From: Rubrivivax sp.
Lineage (GTDB): Bacteria; Pseudomonadota; Gammaproteobacteria; Burkholderiales; Burkholderiaceae_C
Direction of reading: 5' to 3'
DNA: 64,000 nt
NCBI GenBank assembly: GCA_030653385.1
Contig: JAURZM010000063.1
Location: 124,001 to 188,000, forward strand
Positions 25,663-33,814 of the stretch are shown one piece after another; within the stretch, counting starts at the first letter, position 1, and each line of letters opens with the position of its first letter. The translations under genes and the position numbers were made by a program. The notes below the pieces were generated by a model, which did not search any database, was not told the origin of the DNA, and worked only from the letters and a program-made list of their open reading frames with translations.

Positions 25663-26076
25663 TCAAGCAGGCCGATCCGCCTGCCACTGTTCAGCCATCG
25701 CCCTGAGCAGGTCGGCACGGCTGATCTGCCCGACCAGACGCCCCTGGCGCGTGACGGGAAAACGTCGGTAGTTGCTTTTCAGAAACTGCTCCACCGCTTG
25801 CACGAGACCGAGGTCTGCGTCCAGCGTCACCACCGAGGTGCTCATGTACGCTGCCACCGGGCTGCCCCATTCCTGGTAGTAGCTGGTGTTGAGGGCGGCG
25901 CGAAGGCAGTCCTTCTTGGACAACACACCGACAAGCCTTTGGGCAGCGTCGACCACCGGTGCGCCGGAATAGCCCTTGTCGAGCAGGATGGCCGCGGCGC
26001 GGTTGATCTCCATGTCGGGCGGCAGTGTCAGCAGGTCGGTTGCCATGCAGTCGGCAACGGTCGGTTGTCGTTTCAC
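25663..26076 (-). CDS. CBS-domain pair protein
   Basis: 137 residues from a GTG at 26076. Two CBS domains (about 5-60 and 75-130) account for nearly the whole protein. CBS pairs bind adenine nucleotides and act as regulatory modules. The start is set by the GTGA overlap with nqrM and by GGAG about 10 nt upstream. Longer in-frame starts run into nqrM in the wrong frame and were rejected. The overlap suggests it is translated with nqrM, hence a possible energy-sensing role for the NQR complex. Confidence 0.8.
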   Translation of the reverse strand: MKRQPTVADCMATDLLTLPPDMEINRAAAILLDKGYSGAPVVDAAQRLVGVLSKKDCLRAALNTSYYQEWGSPVAAYMSTSVVTLDADLGLVQAVEQFLKSNYRRFPVTRQGRLVGQISRADLLRAMAEQWQADRPA

Positions 26077-26246
26077 GGGGCATGCTCCGCCGCTCGGTGG
26101 CTTTCGCAGGCGGTGCAAGGCTTGTGACCGGGCGCAGCAACGCCGCCGCACGAACCGCGCAAGGGCGAGCGTCCCAACAGCACGCCAGCCGCGAGCGCCA
26201 CGATGGAGGCCAGCGTGATCACCAGCGTCAGGAAAAACGTCGCCAT
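26073..26246 (-). CDS. nqrM: NqrM, Na+-NQR maturation factor
   Basis: 57 residues. One N-terminal membrane helix (MATFFLTLVITLASIVALAA) is followed by the cysteine signature LRGSCGGVAAPG and CTAC, as in NqrM (formerly DUF539). NqrM is needed for assembling the iron centre between NqrD and NqrE. AAAGGG lies about 8 nt before the ATG at 26246. The stop overlaps the CBS gene start (GTGA). It lies 12 nt after apbE, completing a full maturation set behind nqrA-F. Very short genes like this are easily missed. Confidence 0.85.
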   Translation of the reverse strand: MATFFLTLVITLASIVALAAGVLLGRSPLRGSCGGVAAPGHKPCTACESHRAAEHAP

Positions 26247-26258
26247 GTCCGGACCCTT

Positions 26259-27233
26259 TCAAGCGATGACCGAGTCGGCGAAGCCGGCGGTCATGATCTC
26301 GCGCAGCATCGACCCTTCACGAACGACGAAGAGGGCCGCTATCCGCTTGCGTTCGGCCAGCGCTGCGCCGGCCTGCGGGCCCATCACCATCAGCGCGGTG
26401 GCCAGCGCGTCGGCGGTCACCGCGGACGGCATCAGGACCGACACCGACGCGATGCCGTTGACGACCGGTTCGCGCTGGTGGGGGTCGATGATGTGGCTGT
26501 AGCGGCGCCCGGCGATCATGTAGCTGTGCACGGCGTCGCCGGAGGTCGCCAGCCCCCGACCGGCGAGCCGCACGACACGCTGGAACGCCGTTGCTCCCGG
26601 TATCGGCCGCTCGATGCCAACCTGCCAAGCCCGGCCGCCCGGATGCTTGCCACGGGCGAAGACCTCGCCGCCGAGTTCGATGAGAAAGTCCGGCACCCCA
26701 AGGCCGTCGAGTGCCGCCACCATCTGATCAAGCGCGTGGCCCTTGGCAATGCCGCACAGATCAAGGCTCAGGCCAGATGCCTGCTTCTGGACCGCGTCTT
26801 TGCCGGCGGCGATGTCGAGGTATGAGCCCGGGCCTTGCCGGCGGATCGGCCCGAAACCGTAACGCGCCACGATCGGCCCGACGGTCGGGTCGAAAGCGCC
26901 TGCGCTCAACGCCGCCACCTCGAGACTCTGGCGTACCACGGCGCAGGTCTGCGCTGACATGGGTTGCCAGTCGCGTGTGTTGGAGGCATTGAACCGGGAC
27001 ACTTCGGAACCGGGTCGGTAGGGGGACATGGCTGCGTCGACCGAATCGACAATTGAGCGGATCACCTTGGCGATGGCAGCTTCCGGCGCGCCTTCGGGCA
27101 GCGTCGCCCGCCACGAAGTGCCGAACGCCGGGCCGCCGATGACACGTGTGCCGGCCGAGGCCAGGACCGGCATCCCTGCGCAGGCCATCGCGCTGCCGGC
27201 GCCAAGGAGCATGCTGCGTCTGCTCATGTTCAT
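26259..27233 (-). CDS. apbE: ApbE, FAD:protein FMN transferase
   Basis: 324 residues. The N-terminus MNMSRRSMLLGAGSAMACA resembles a Tat- or Sec-type signal, so the enzyme acts in the periplasm. The ApbE fold follows, with GTSWRATL, the conserved DLCGIAKGHALD motif and the late TADALATALMVMG region. ApbE moves FMN from FAD onto Thr in S/T-G-A-T motifs of NqrB and NqrC. In this operon NqrC has such a motif but NqrB does not, so NqrC may be its only substrate here. It begins 3 nt after nqrF. An ATG two codons inside is possible. Confidence 0.9.
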   Translation of the reverse strand: MNMSRRSMLLGAGSAMACAGMPVLASAGTRVIGGPAFGTSWRATLPEGAPEAAIAKVIRSIVDSVDAAMSPYRPGSEVSRFNASNTRDWQPMSAQTCAVVRQSLEVAALSAGAFDPTVGPIVARYGFGPIRRQGPGSYLDIAAGKDAVQKQASGLSLDLCGIAKGHALDQMVAALDGLGVPDFLIELGGEVFARGKHPGGRAWQVGIERPIPGATAFQRVVRLAGRGLATSGDAVHSYMIAGRRYSHIIDPHQREPVVNGIASVSVLMPSAVTADALATALMVMGPQAGAALAERKRIAALFVVREGSMLREIMTAGFADSVIA

Positions 27234-27236
27234 GGC

Positions 27237-28457
27237 CTAGCCCCCGAAGTCGTCGTTGAAGATGCTGTCGGGGTCGATCCCGGCCTCGTCCAGCATCGTG
27301 AGCACCGCCTTGATCATCAGCGGCGGGCCGCAGAGGTAGTACTCGCAAGTCTCCGGCGCCGGATGGTCCTTCAGATGGCGTTCGTACACCACGTCGTGGA
27401 CAAATCCGGTCGCCCCTTCCCAGCCGTCGTCGGCTGCCGGATCGGACAAGGCGACGGTCCAGCGGAAGTTCTCGTGTTCTTCCTGCAGCCGGTCGAACGC
27501 TTCCACATAGAAGAGGTCGGCGCGACTGCGTGCGCCGTACCAGAAGCTGATCTTGCGTTGGGTGCCCACGCGCACGAGTTGGTCGAAGATGATGGCGCGC
27601 AGCGGCGCCATGCCGACGCCGCCACCGATGAAGACCATCTCACGCTGGGTTGGCGTGGCACCGAAGTCGCCGTGAGGCCCGGCAACCTCGAGCGTGTCGC
27701 CCGCCTTGACGCCGAAGAGGTACGACGACACGACACCGGGCGGCTGCATCGGCTGAGTGGGCGGCGGCAGCGCGAGGCGGATCAGGAGCACGATGCAGTC
27801 CTTGTCGGCCGGCGTGTTGGCCAGCGAGTAGGCACGTGTCACGGGGCCGCGGCTGGCGGACCGTGTCTTGCGCAGATCGAATCGGGTCCATGCCTGCGCA
27901 TGCCGCTGGTCGATGTCGAAATCGGCAAAGGCCACTTCGTGGGGCGGTGCCGTCACCTGCACAAACGCACCCGCCCGGAAGTTGAAGTCGGCATCCGCGG
28001 GCAGGTCGAGCACGATCTCCTTGATCAGCGGCGACAGCGTGCGGGCCGAGCGAACGGTGCACATGCGGCTCGTGACGCTGAGCAGGTCGTCCGGTACGCG
28101 AACGGCCATGTCGCCGCGCATCGTGACCTGACAGGCCAGACGCATGCCATCGCCGAGTTCCCGCCGGCTCAGGCGGGCCGACTCCGTCATCAGCGCCTCG
28201 CCACCGCCTGCGGTCACCGTGACCCGGCACAGGCCACATGTGCCGGCACCGCCGCAGGCGGCCGGCACCGCAATGCCACCGTCGAGCAGCGCGCCCAGCA
28301 GCTTCAGTCCAGTCCGCGCCGGCAAGGCGCGGTCGCCATTGACCGTGACCGTGACCACGGTCGAAGGCATCAGCAGTCTGCGCGCGGCCATCACCAGCAG
28401 CGACAGCAGCATGACGGCCCCGGTGAAGACGGCGCTGCCGACGAGCATTTCCGTCAT
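27237..28457 (-). CDS. nqrF: NqrF, NADH-oxidising subunit of Na+-NQR
   Basis: 406 residues. N-terminal membrane helix (about 8-26), then a 2Fe-2S ferredoxin domain with the Cys pattern ACGGAGTCGLC and a later Cys in MRLACQV, then FAD-binding (TRAYSLANTPAD) and NADH-binding domains (MVFIGGGVGMAPLR, YYLCGPP). It takes electrons from NADH and starts the NQR chain. All cofactor motifs are intact. It overlaps nqrE by 4 bases. Confidence 0.93.
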   Translation of the reverse strand: MTEMLVGSAVFTGAVMLLSLLVMAARRLLMPSTVVTVTVNGDRALPARTGLKLLGALLDGGIAVPAACGGAGTCGLCRVTVTAGGGEALMTESARLSRRELGDGMRLACQVTMRGDMAVRVPDDLLSVTSRMCTVRSARTLSPLIKEIVLDLPADADFNFRAGAFVQVTAPPHEVAFADFDIDQRHAQAWTRFDLRKTRSASRGPVTRAYSLANTPADKDCIVLLIRLALPPPTQPMQPPGVVSSYLFGVKAGDTLEVAGPHGDFGATPTQREMVFIGGGVGMAPLRAIIFDQLVRVGTQRKISFWYGARSRADLFYVEAFDRLQEEHENFRWTVALSDPAADDGWEGATGFVHDVVYERHLKDHPAPETCEYYLCGPPLMIKAVLTMLDEAGIDPDSIFNDDFGG

Positions 28458-29059
28458 GGCGTGCCGGCTCCTGCGAAGGCCGAAAAGCCCAGCGACATGA
28501 GTCCGGTGACGATGAAGGCGATGCCCAGGCCCTGAAGGCCCGCGGGGACGTCGCTGTACCTCAGCCGCTCACGAATGGCAGCAAACGCGACGATGGCCAG
28601 CATCCATCCGACACCGGTGCCCAAACCGTAGACCACGCTGCTTGCAAAGTCATACTGGCGCTCGACCATGAACAGGCTGCCACCCAGGATGGCGCAGTTC
28701 ACCGTGATCAGCGGCAGGAAGATCCCCAGCGCGCGGTGAAGCGCCGGAAAATAGCGGTCCAGAACCATCTCCAACACCTGCACGACTGCGGCGATGACGC
28801 CGATGAAGCTGATCAACCTGAGGAAACTCAAGTCGATCTCGGCAAGTCCGGCCCAGGCCCAAGCCCCTTGGGCAAGCAGGTAAGTCTGGATCAGGTAGTT
28901 CAGTGGCACCGTGATCGTCTGCACGGCGATCAGGGCCACCCCGAGCCCGAGCGCCGTGCCGACCCGGCGCGACACCGCGAGGAAGGTGCATATCCCCAGA
29001 AAGTAGATCAGCGCCAGGTTCTCGCTGAAGATCGTCTTGACGAACAGATCGACCATCAA
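28454..29059 (-). CDS. nqrE: NqrE, membrane subunit of Na+-NQR
   Basis: 201 residues with six predicted membrane helices. The conserved cysteines, in FLGICTFLAVS and TVNCAILGG, belong to the inter-subunit iron centre shared with NqrD. Length matches the family. It overlaps nqrD and nqrF by four bases each, so translation is coupled. Unlike NqrB, it shows no loss of key residues. Confidence 0.92.
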   Translation of the reverse strand: MMVDLFVKTIFSENLALIYFLGICTFLAVSRRVGTALGLGVALIAVQTITVPLNYLIQTYLLAQGAWAWAGLAEIDLSFLRLISFIGVIAAVVQVLEMVLDRYFPALHRALGIFLPLITVNCAILGGSLFMVERQYDFASSVVYGLGTGVGWMLAIVAFAAIRERLRYSDVPAGLQGLGIAFIVTGLMSLGFSAFAGAGTP

Positions 29060-29712
29060 GGTTCCTCGCGCGGCTGCGGCTGGACATGAAACTGCGGCTG
29101 CTCAAGCTGCTCGGTTCGCCAGGTGCGGATGATCCAGATGAGCCCACCGATGATGAAAAACGCGCTCGGTGCCAGCAGCATCAGCCCGAGCGGTTGGTAC
29201 CAGCCACCGCTTTCCACCGTTGGCAGGATCACGAAGCCGAGCAAAGCGCCGGTGCCGAACAACTCGCGCACCGTGGCCACGATGATCAGGATGAAGCTGT
29301 AGCCCAGCCCATTGCCCAGTCCGTCCAGGAAACTCGGCCACACCGGGTTGTGCATGGCGAAGCTTTCGGCTCGCCCGAGCACGAGGCAGTTGGTGACGAT
29401 CAGGCCGACGAAGATCGACAGCCGCTGGCTCATCTCGAAGGCATAGGCCCTGAGCAACTGGTCGGCCACGATGACCAGCGAGGCGATGATCGTGATCTGC
29501 AGGATGAGCCGGATCGACGTCGGGATATGGCGCCGGATCAGGCTGATCGATGCGTTGGCCAGCGACAGCACACCTGTCAGCGCAGCGCACATCGTCAAGG
29601 CTGTTGCCAGTGATGTGGTCACCGCCAGGGCCGAACAGATGCCCAGGATCTGCAGCGTGATCGGGTTGTCGGCAATGATCGGCCGCGTGAGGCGTTCCAG
29701 ATGGGGCGTCAT
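29056..29712 (-). CDS. nqrD: NqrD, membrane subunit of Na+-NQR
   Basis: 218 residues with six predicted helices. The conserved cysteines in LGICSALAVT and VTNCLVLGRAE form, with NqrE, the iron centre within the membrane. The C-terminal cytoplasmic tail is polar (QPQFHVQPQPREEP). Family length and order are standard. It overlaps its neighbours by four bases. Confidence 0.92.
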   Translation of the reverse strand: MTPHLERLTRPIIADNPITLQILGICSALAVTTSLATALTMCAALTGVLSLANASISLIRRHIPTSIRLILQITIIASLVIVADQLLRAYAFEMSQRLSIFVGLIVTNCLVLGRAESFAMHNPVWPSFLDGLGNGLGYSFILIIVATVRELFGTGALLGFVILPTVESGGWYQPLGLMLLAPSAFFIIGGLIWIIRTWRTEQLEQPQFHVQPQPREEP

Positions 29713-30521
29713 GGTGCGGTCTCCCCGGACTTCAGCCTGCGCAGAAACGGCCCGAAACCCTGGTCGCCAAGCCAGAACGCCAGCATGTTGTTGATGCCCG
29801 TCGTTGTGCGTGTTGCGCCGCTGATGCCGTCGACCTCGTGCGGGCCGCTGGCCTGCCCGCGCACGATCGAGATGCGCACGGCGCCGGTCTCGTCAGCGAT
29901 CCGCTTGCCCGGCCAGAGCGCCTGCCAGGCCGGCGCTTCGATGCGCGCACCGAGCCCGGGTGTTTCGCCCTGTTCGATGATGGTCAGTGCCGCGACCGTT
30001 TCGAGATCGCCTTCGAGCGCCAGATAGGCATGGATCGTCGATTGATAGCCGCTGCCATACACCGGCAGCACGATCACCGCGACCTGCTTGCCGCGTCGCA
30101 GCAGATGCACTGGCGCGAAATTCGCGCGACGTGAGATGCCGGCGACATCCGCTTCGCGCGACAACTCGATGCTGAGCGTTGGGTCCGATGCAGCGACACG
30201 TGGCTCAAAACGTGCAGGATCGATGCCCGTTGCAAACGAACCGGTGGCCAGATCGACCAGCCGGGTCTCCAGCGAGTCGGCGCCGCTGAGGCGCAACATG
30301 TCTGCGACACCCGGCAGGGCGGCGACCATCGCGGCCATGCGAGCCTGCCGCTCTTGTGCCAGGTGGGTATCCTGCAGCGGCTTGAGCTTCACGGCGGTGA
30401 AGGAAACGGCGCTGGCACAGGCCAGCGCCACCCCGAACGCCACGATCAGCGTCTTGACCGGACTCTCATTGGGCAGGCCTAGCAGCCTGTGCCACCAGGT
30501 GAGCGGGTTCAGTTCAGCCAT
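29709..30521 (-). CDS. nqrC: NqrC, covalent-FMN subunit of Na+-NQR
   Basis: 270 residues. One N-terminal helix (about 22-45) anchors a periplasmic FMN-binding domain. The flavinylation motif reads DGISGATRTTTG near residues 228-239, so the FMN-bearing Thr is kept. This matters because the matching motif in NqrB is absent. It overlaps nqrB by 8 bases and nqrD by four. Confidence 0.92.
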   Translation of the reverse strand: MAELNPLTWWHRLLGLPNESPVKTLIVAFGVALACASAVSFTAVKLKPLQDTHLAQERQARMAAMVAALPGVADMLRLSGADSLETRLVDLATGSFATGIDPARFEPRVAASDPTLSIELSREADVAGISRRANFAPVHLLRRGKQVAVIVLPVYGSGYQSTIHAYLALEGDLETVAALTIIEQGETPGLGARIEAPAWQALWPGKRIADETGAVRISIVRGQASGPHEVDGISGATRTTTGINNMLAFWLGDQGFGPFLRRLKSGETAP

Positions 30522-31359
30522 ACCGTCGCTGGCGAATTCGAATGTTCAGCGCGATGACGCCCTGGTCGATCAGGGGTGCAAAGACGGCGCCGACCAAAGC
30601 TGCGAAGACCACGGCCTGCGGTGAACCCGGGCCGCTGCCGGTGTGCCCCAGCAGAACCATCAGCGCACCCGTGAGCAGCCCGTAGAGCCAACGCCCGAGG
30701 TTGGTGGATGCGGCGGCCACCGGATCGCAGGCGAGGAACACCACCCCGAAGACAAGGCTCCCCGTCAGGAACGGGTCCCAGGCGGTCGTGGACCCCTGTA
30801 TCAGCAACAGGCCGGCGAATCCGCCCACGATGCCGAGCAGGACGCGCCACGAGATCAGTCCCACACCCAACAGCACAAGAGCCGACAGTACAGAGGCCAG
30901 TGCAACCCCAGGGCCAGCGGGCGCCGGGATGGCACCCGGAAACGAAAAGAAGAGGAAGGCCAGCGCCACGACGGCAGGATTGAGGAAGTTGCGCCCGCGC
31001 CCGCCGAAAATCTGTTCGCCCATCACGACCCCGAAGCTGAGCGCCAGTGCCAACTGCCACAAAGGGATCGAAGGCGAGGCCATCAAGGCAAAGGCCAGAC
31101 CGGTGAGCGCGCCGTCCGGGCCGAAAGCACGCTTGCGCAGGCGCGCGAACAGGGCCTGCCATGCCACCGCGAGCGCGCCAGCCACGGCCATGGGCGACAG
31201 CAGCGCGGCACCGAACTGGTGGATCGCGGCGCCGACGGGCATCAGCATTGCCAGCGCAAGCACGGCGGTGATGCGATGGCTGTCCCACGAGCCGTCCAGG
31301 TGGGGTGCATGTGACGGCACGCGTGACCTGCCCGTGACCACGCGAATGGTCTGGGTCAC
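30514..31359 (-). CDS. nqrB: NqrB-like subunit, short form without the FMN motif
   Basis: 281 residues, against about 415 in Vibrio NqrB. Family hallmarks are present: FGGRGRNFLNPA, FLFFSFP, ISWRVLLG, FLACDPVAA and a basic end. However, the segment between FFSFP and the ISWR helix is reduced to about 20 residues. In Vibrio NqrB that segment holds the S-G-A-T motif with the FMN-bearing Thr236 and the following loop. The first 55 or so residues and one periplasmic loop are also missing. The DNA is continuous and in frame, so this is a real short protein, not a sequencing break. The start is a GTG overlapping the nqrA stop. The FMN-less state is inferred from the lost motif. Confidence 0.85.
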   Translation of the reverse strand: MTQTIRVVTGRSRVPSHAPHLDGSWDSHRITAVLALAMLMPVGAAIHQFGAALLSPMAVAGALAVAWQALFARLRKRAFGPDGALTGLAFALMASPSIPLWQLALALSFGVVMGEQIFGGRGRNFLNPAVVALAFLFFSFPGAIPAPAGPGVALASVLSALVLLGVGLISWRVLLGIVGGFAGLLLIQGSTTAWDPFLTGSLVFGVVFLACDPVAAASTNLGRWLYGLLTGALMVLLGHTGSGPGSPQAVVFAALVGAVFAPLIDQGVIALNIRIRQRRYG

Positions 31360-32618
31360 GGTTGATCGCCCGCCAGTTCATCGAGCGTCTGGCGCAGCAG
31401 CGCACCATAGTCGGCCTTGGCGGCACAAAGATGCGACAGCAGCGCGACATCCTCCTCGAGCAACTCCAGGCAGCCGAGCAGTTCGGCGGTTTCGATATCG
31501 CCCACGCTCAGCGCCCGCATCAGCGGCGTGGGCAGCATGCGCGGGGACATGACACCTTCGAACGCCTGCAGCGGCACCATGGCCCCCGCGGGACCGGGCG
31601 GCAGCAGGCCGAAGAGTCGCGAACGGATCGTTGGCCGGGACGGCGCCGTGTTCTGGTCAAGCACGGTCACCTGGCTGTGGTAACGGCCCAGATAAGGACA
31701 GCGGCGACCCGACAGCACAGAGCCCGAGATCACCTTCAAGCCGCCGGGCCGGAGTTCGCCGTGGGTCAGTTCGTCCAGGCTCGCACCCAATCGGGTTCTG
31801 ACAAGGCCCGGGCGCAGCACGCCCGGCCCGGCCAACGACACGACACGGTTCACCCACACTCGGCCGGTCGCGGCAAGGTGGCCCATCGCGACCACGTCTT
31901 GACAATCGATTTGCCAGACCGTGCGGCGTTTGGACACGGGCATCAGGTGATGAATGTGCGTGCCGGGCAGCCCGGCCGGATGCGAGCCTTCGAAAGTGGC
32001 TGTGTGCAGTTGGGCATCGCTGTTCGCCAACGGCGGCCCGGGTGACTGACAAACGTAGACTGGGCCATCGGTCAGGCGCTTGAGCACGTCCAGTCCAAGG
32101 TGAAACGCAGCAAGCTCAGGCGCGAGGACAACCGCAGCATCGGCCGCCAGCGGATGGGTGTCCATCGCGGCGACAAAGATGGCCGCCGGCATGTCGTCGG
32201 GGTTGGGGACGCGTCCGAAGGGTCGGGTGCGCAACGCCACCCACAGGCCACTTTGCAGCAGCAACAGACGTGTCGCATCGCGCGACTGGCTGCTGGCCCA
32301 GCGCGGAAACTGGACGAACAGGTCCTCGGCAACATTGATGACCAGCGAGTCCAGCATGCGCCGATGACCGCGGTTGATGGCGGCGATGACGCCCGCTGCG
32401 GGGGAGGTCAGGGCAATGCCGGGGCGCTTGCGGTCTGTGCACAGAATCTGGCCGATGCGCACCAACTCGCCTGGCTGGACACGAAACTCGAAGCGAATGT
32501 CCGCAAAGTCGTCACCCATCAGGGCCACGGTTCTGACGCTCTGCGCGTCCCGCACGGACTGCACGGGCGCGCCGGGCAGTGCGACATCAAGACCGTATCG
32601 TATTTTTGTTCTTTGCAT
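31356..32618 (-). CDS. nqrA: NqrA, cytoplasmic subunit of Na+-NQR
   Basis: 420 residues from the ATG at 32618, which follows GGAG; the upstream 14 codons were rejected. The fold opens with a lipoyl-like N-terminus (YGLDVALPG, then GIALTSPAAGVI) as in Vibrio NqrA. It is soluble and docks on NqrB. Length is slightly below the usual 445. The stop overlaps the nqrB start. Quinone-site residues cannot be judged reliably by eye. Confidence 0.88.
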   Translation of the reverse strand: MQRTKIRYGLDVALPGAPVQSVRDAQSVRTVALMGDDFADIRFEFRVQPGELVRIGQILCTDRKRPGIALTSPAAGVIAAINRGHRRMLDSLVINVAEDLFVQFPRWASSQSRDATRLLLLQSGLWVALRTRPFGRVPNPDDMPAAIFVAAMDTHPLAADAAVVLAPELAAFHLGLDVLKRLTDGPVYVCQSPGPPLANSDAQLHTATFEGSHPAGLPGTHIHHLMPVSKRRTVWQIDCQDVVAMGHLAATGRVWVNRVVSLAGPGVLRPGLVRTRLGASLDELTHGELRPGGLKVISGSVLSGRRCPYLGRYHSQVTVLDQNTAPSRPTIRSRLFGLLPPGPAGAMVPLQAFEGVMSPRMLPTPLMRALSVGDIETAELLGCLELLEEDVALLSHLCAAKADYGALLRQTLDELAGDQP

Positions 32619-32720
32619 ACGGGCCGCTCCGGTCTGGCTTGGCGCCTCTGGGCTGCGCATGACGACATCGACCGCGTCAGGCGCGTCGCCAACGTTTCCA
32701 GGTCTTGTCAGCGTGGCGAT

Positions 32721-33191
32721 TCAGTACTTCGCCTTGATCTTGGAGAGCTGTTCCTTGGTGACGGCCGGCACATTGTCCCGTGCCTCCCACCGGTTCAGGT
32801 TCCATGCGCCGTCGCCGAGCCAGCGCTTCACCAGCGCCAGGTTCTTCGCGCGTTCCGCTTCTGTTGCCCCCAGGGCCGCATAGTGGTTGCCGGGCTTTCC
32901 GCCGGTGCTCTTGCCGTCGTCCAGGCGCCGGGCCAAGGAGCCCGTGGCTGGCCAAACCACGTGCCGCATGAGATCACTGTAGTTGTCCATGCGCGGCCCC
33001 AGGCTCTTGGCCTCGAAGCTCTTTCGGTCGAGGTTCCACTCTTCGTAACTCGGCGAGCCGGCGCCATGACAGGCAGCACACTTCTGCGTGATCATGGGCT
33101 GAATGTCCGCGCGCCAGGTGAGATCCTGTGCAACGGCAAAAGCCGAATGGCCGCAGAGAACAAGAACTGCGAGTCCGCTTGCATGTTTCAT
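32721..33191 (-). CDS. c-type cytochrome, single haem
   Basis: 156 residues. A signal peptide (residues 1-21, ending AFAVAQ) is followed by the haem motif CAACH near residues 38-42. The rest is charged and carries Met and His residues that could be the sixth ligand (GPRMDNYSDLMRHVVW). It is periplasmic. The gene lies directly upstream of nqrA, 103 bp away and on the same strand, and appears to be the first gene of the operon. AAGGA precedes the ATG. Its presence suggests electron exchange with the NQR complex, which is an inference. Confidence 0.82.
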   Translation of the reverse strand: MKHASGLAVLVLCGHSAFAVAQDLTWRADIQPMITQKCAACHGAGSPSYEEWNLDRKSFEAKSLGPRMDNYSDLMRHVVWPATGSLARRLDDGKSTGGKPGNHYAALGATEAERAKNLALVKRWLGDGAWNLNRWEARDNVPAVTKEQLSKIKAKY

Positions 33192-33805
33192 TTGCGCGTT
33201 CCTTGAGGGTTGGTAGGCTGTCGAATCAGCCGATCTGAACTTGTGAAAAACGTGCGATCCGCCGCGCGGGGCCGACGATGTAGCTTAGTTCAGTGCATGT
33301 CGCTATTGCGGTTATGGACATCCCGCGCCTAGGCGCGGCACCGGCCAGCAGAACAGGGGTGTGCTCGCCTCGTGCAGCGACTGCGCCTGCTCGGCACTGG
33401 TGCTGCCGTCCTCCTGGCTGCTGTCCGGCGCCGGGGCGACGGCGTACAGCAGGTGGTGACGGGCCTGCGGAAACAAGGCCAGCGAGGCCACTGCGGCGCG
33501 CAATCCACCAGCACCGGACACCCCGGGGCGCGCAGCAGCTTCGGCGCGGTGCCACCCAGGTCCGACAGTGGCGGCGCCGTGTCGGCGTTGTGCGAGGCCT
33601 GGCCGGTCGGTGCGCTGGCGGACGCAGTGCGGGCCGCGCCGGTCCGGGCGGCCGTCGGCCGACCGTTGCTCGCCCCCAGCCACCATTGGCGTCGTGCCGG
33701 CGCCGTTTCGTCGCACGGTGGCAGGCCCGGGCCGGGCGGGGCGTTAGTCTTGCGGTCCTGAACATCCTTGCAAGGCTTGGCGCCGGCGGCGCAGGCCACC
33801 TCTTC
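33192..33805. other. 614-bp divergent region
   Basis: This should contain the cytochrome/nqr promoter (minus) and the RND promoter (plus). I identified neither with confidence. A possibly frameshifted minus-strand coding region occupies 33312-33814 and is listed separately. Confidence 0.4.
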
Positions 33806-33814
33806 ATGCGACAT
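33312..33814 (-). pseudogene. possible frameshifted coding region
   Basis: On the minus strand, codons with strongly GC-rich third positions run in one frame from about 33730 to 33505 (ending LLRAPGCPVLVD), then in another frame to 33312 (LRAAVASLALFPQARHHLLY, ending LGAGCP). The switch lies near 33500. This pattern suggests one gene broken by a frameshift. Neither half has a recognised domain. Confidence 0.25.

Noticed and set aside
26076..26262. N-terminal extension of the CBS protein up to 26262
   Set aside because: This stretch is nqrM in another frame; the CBS domain starts right after the GTG at 26076.
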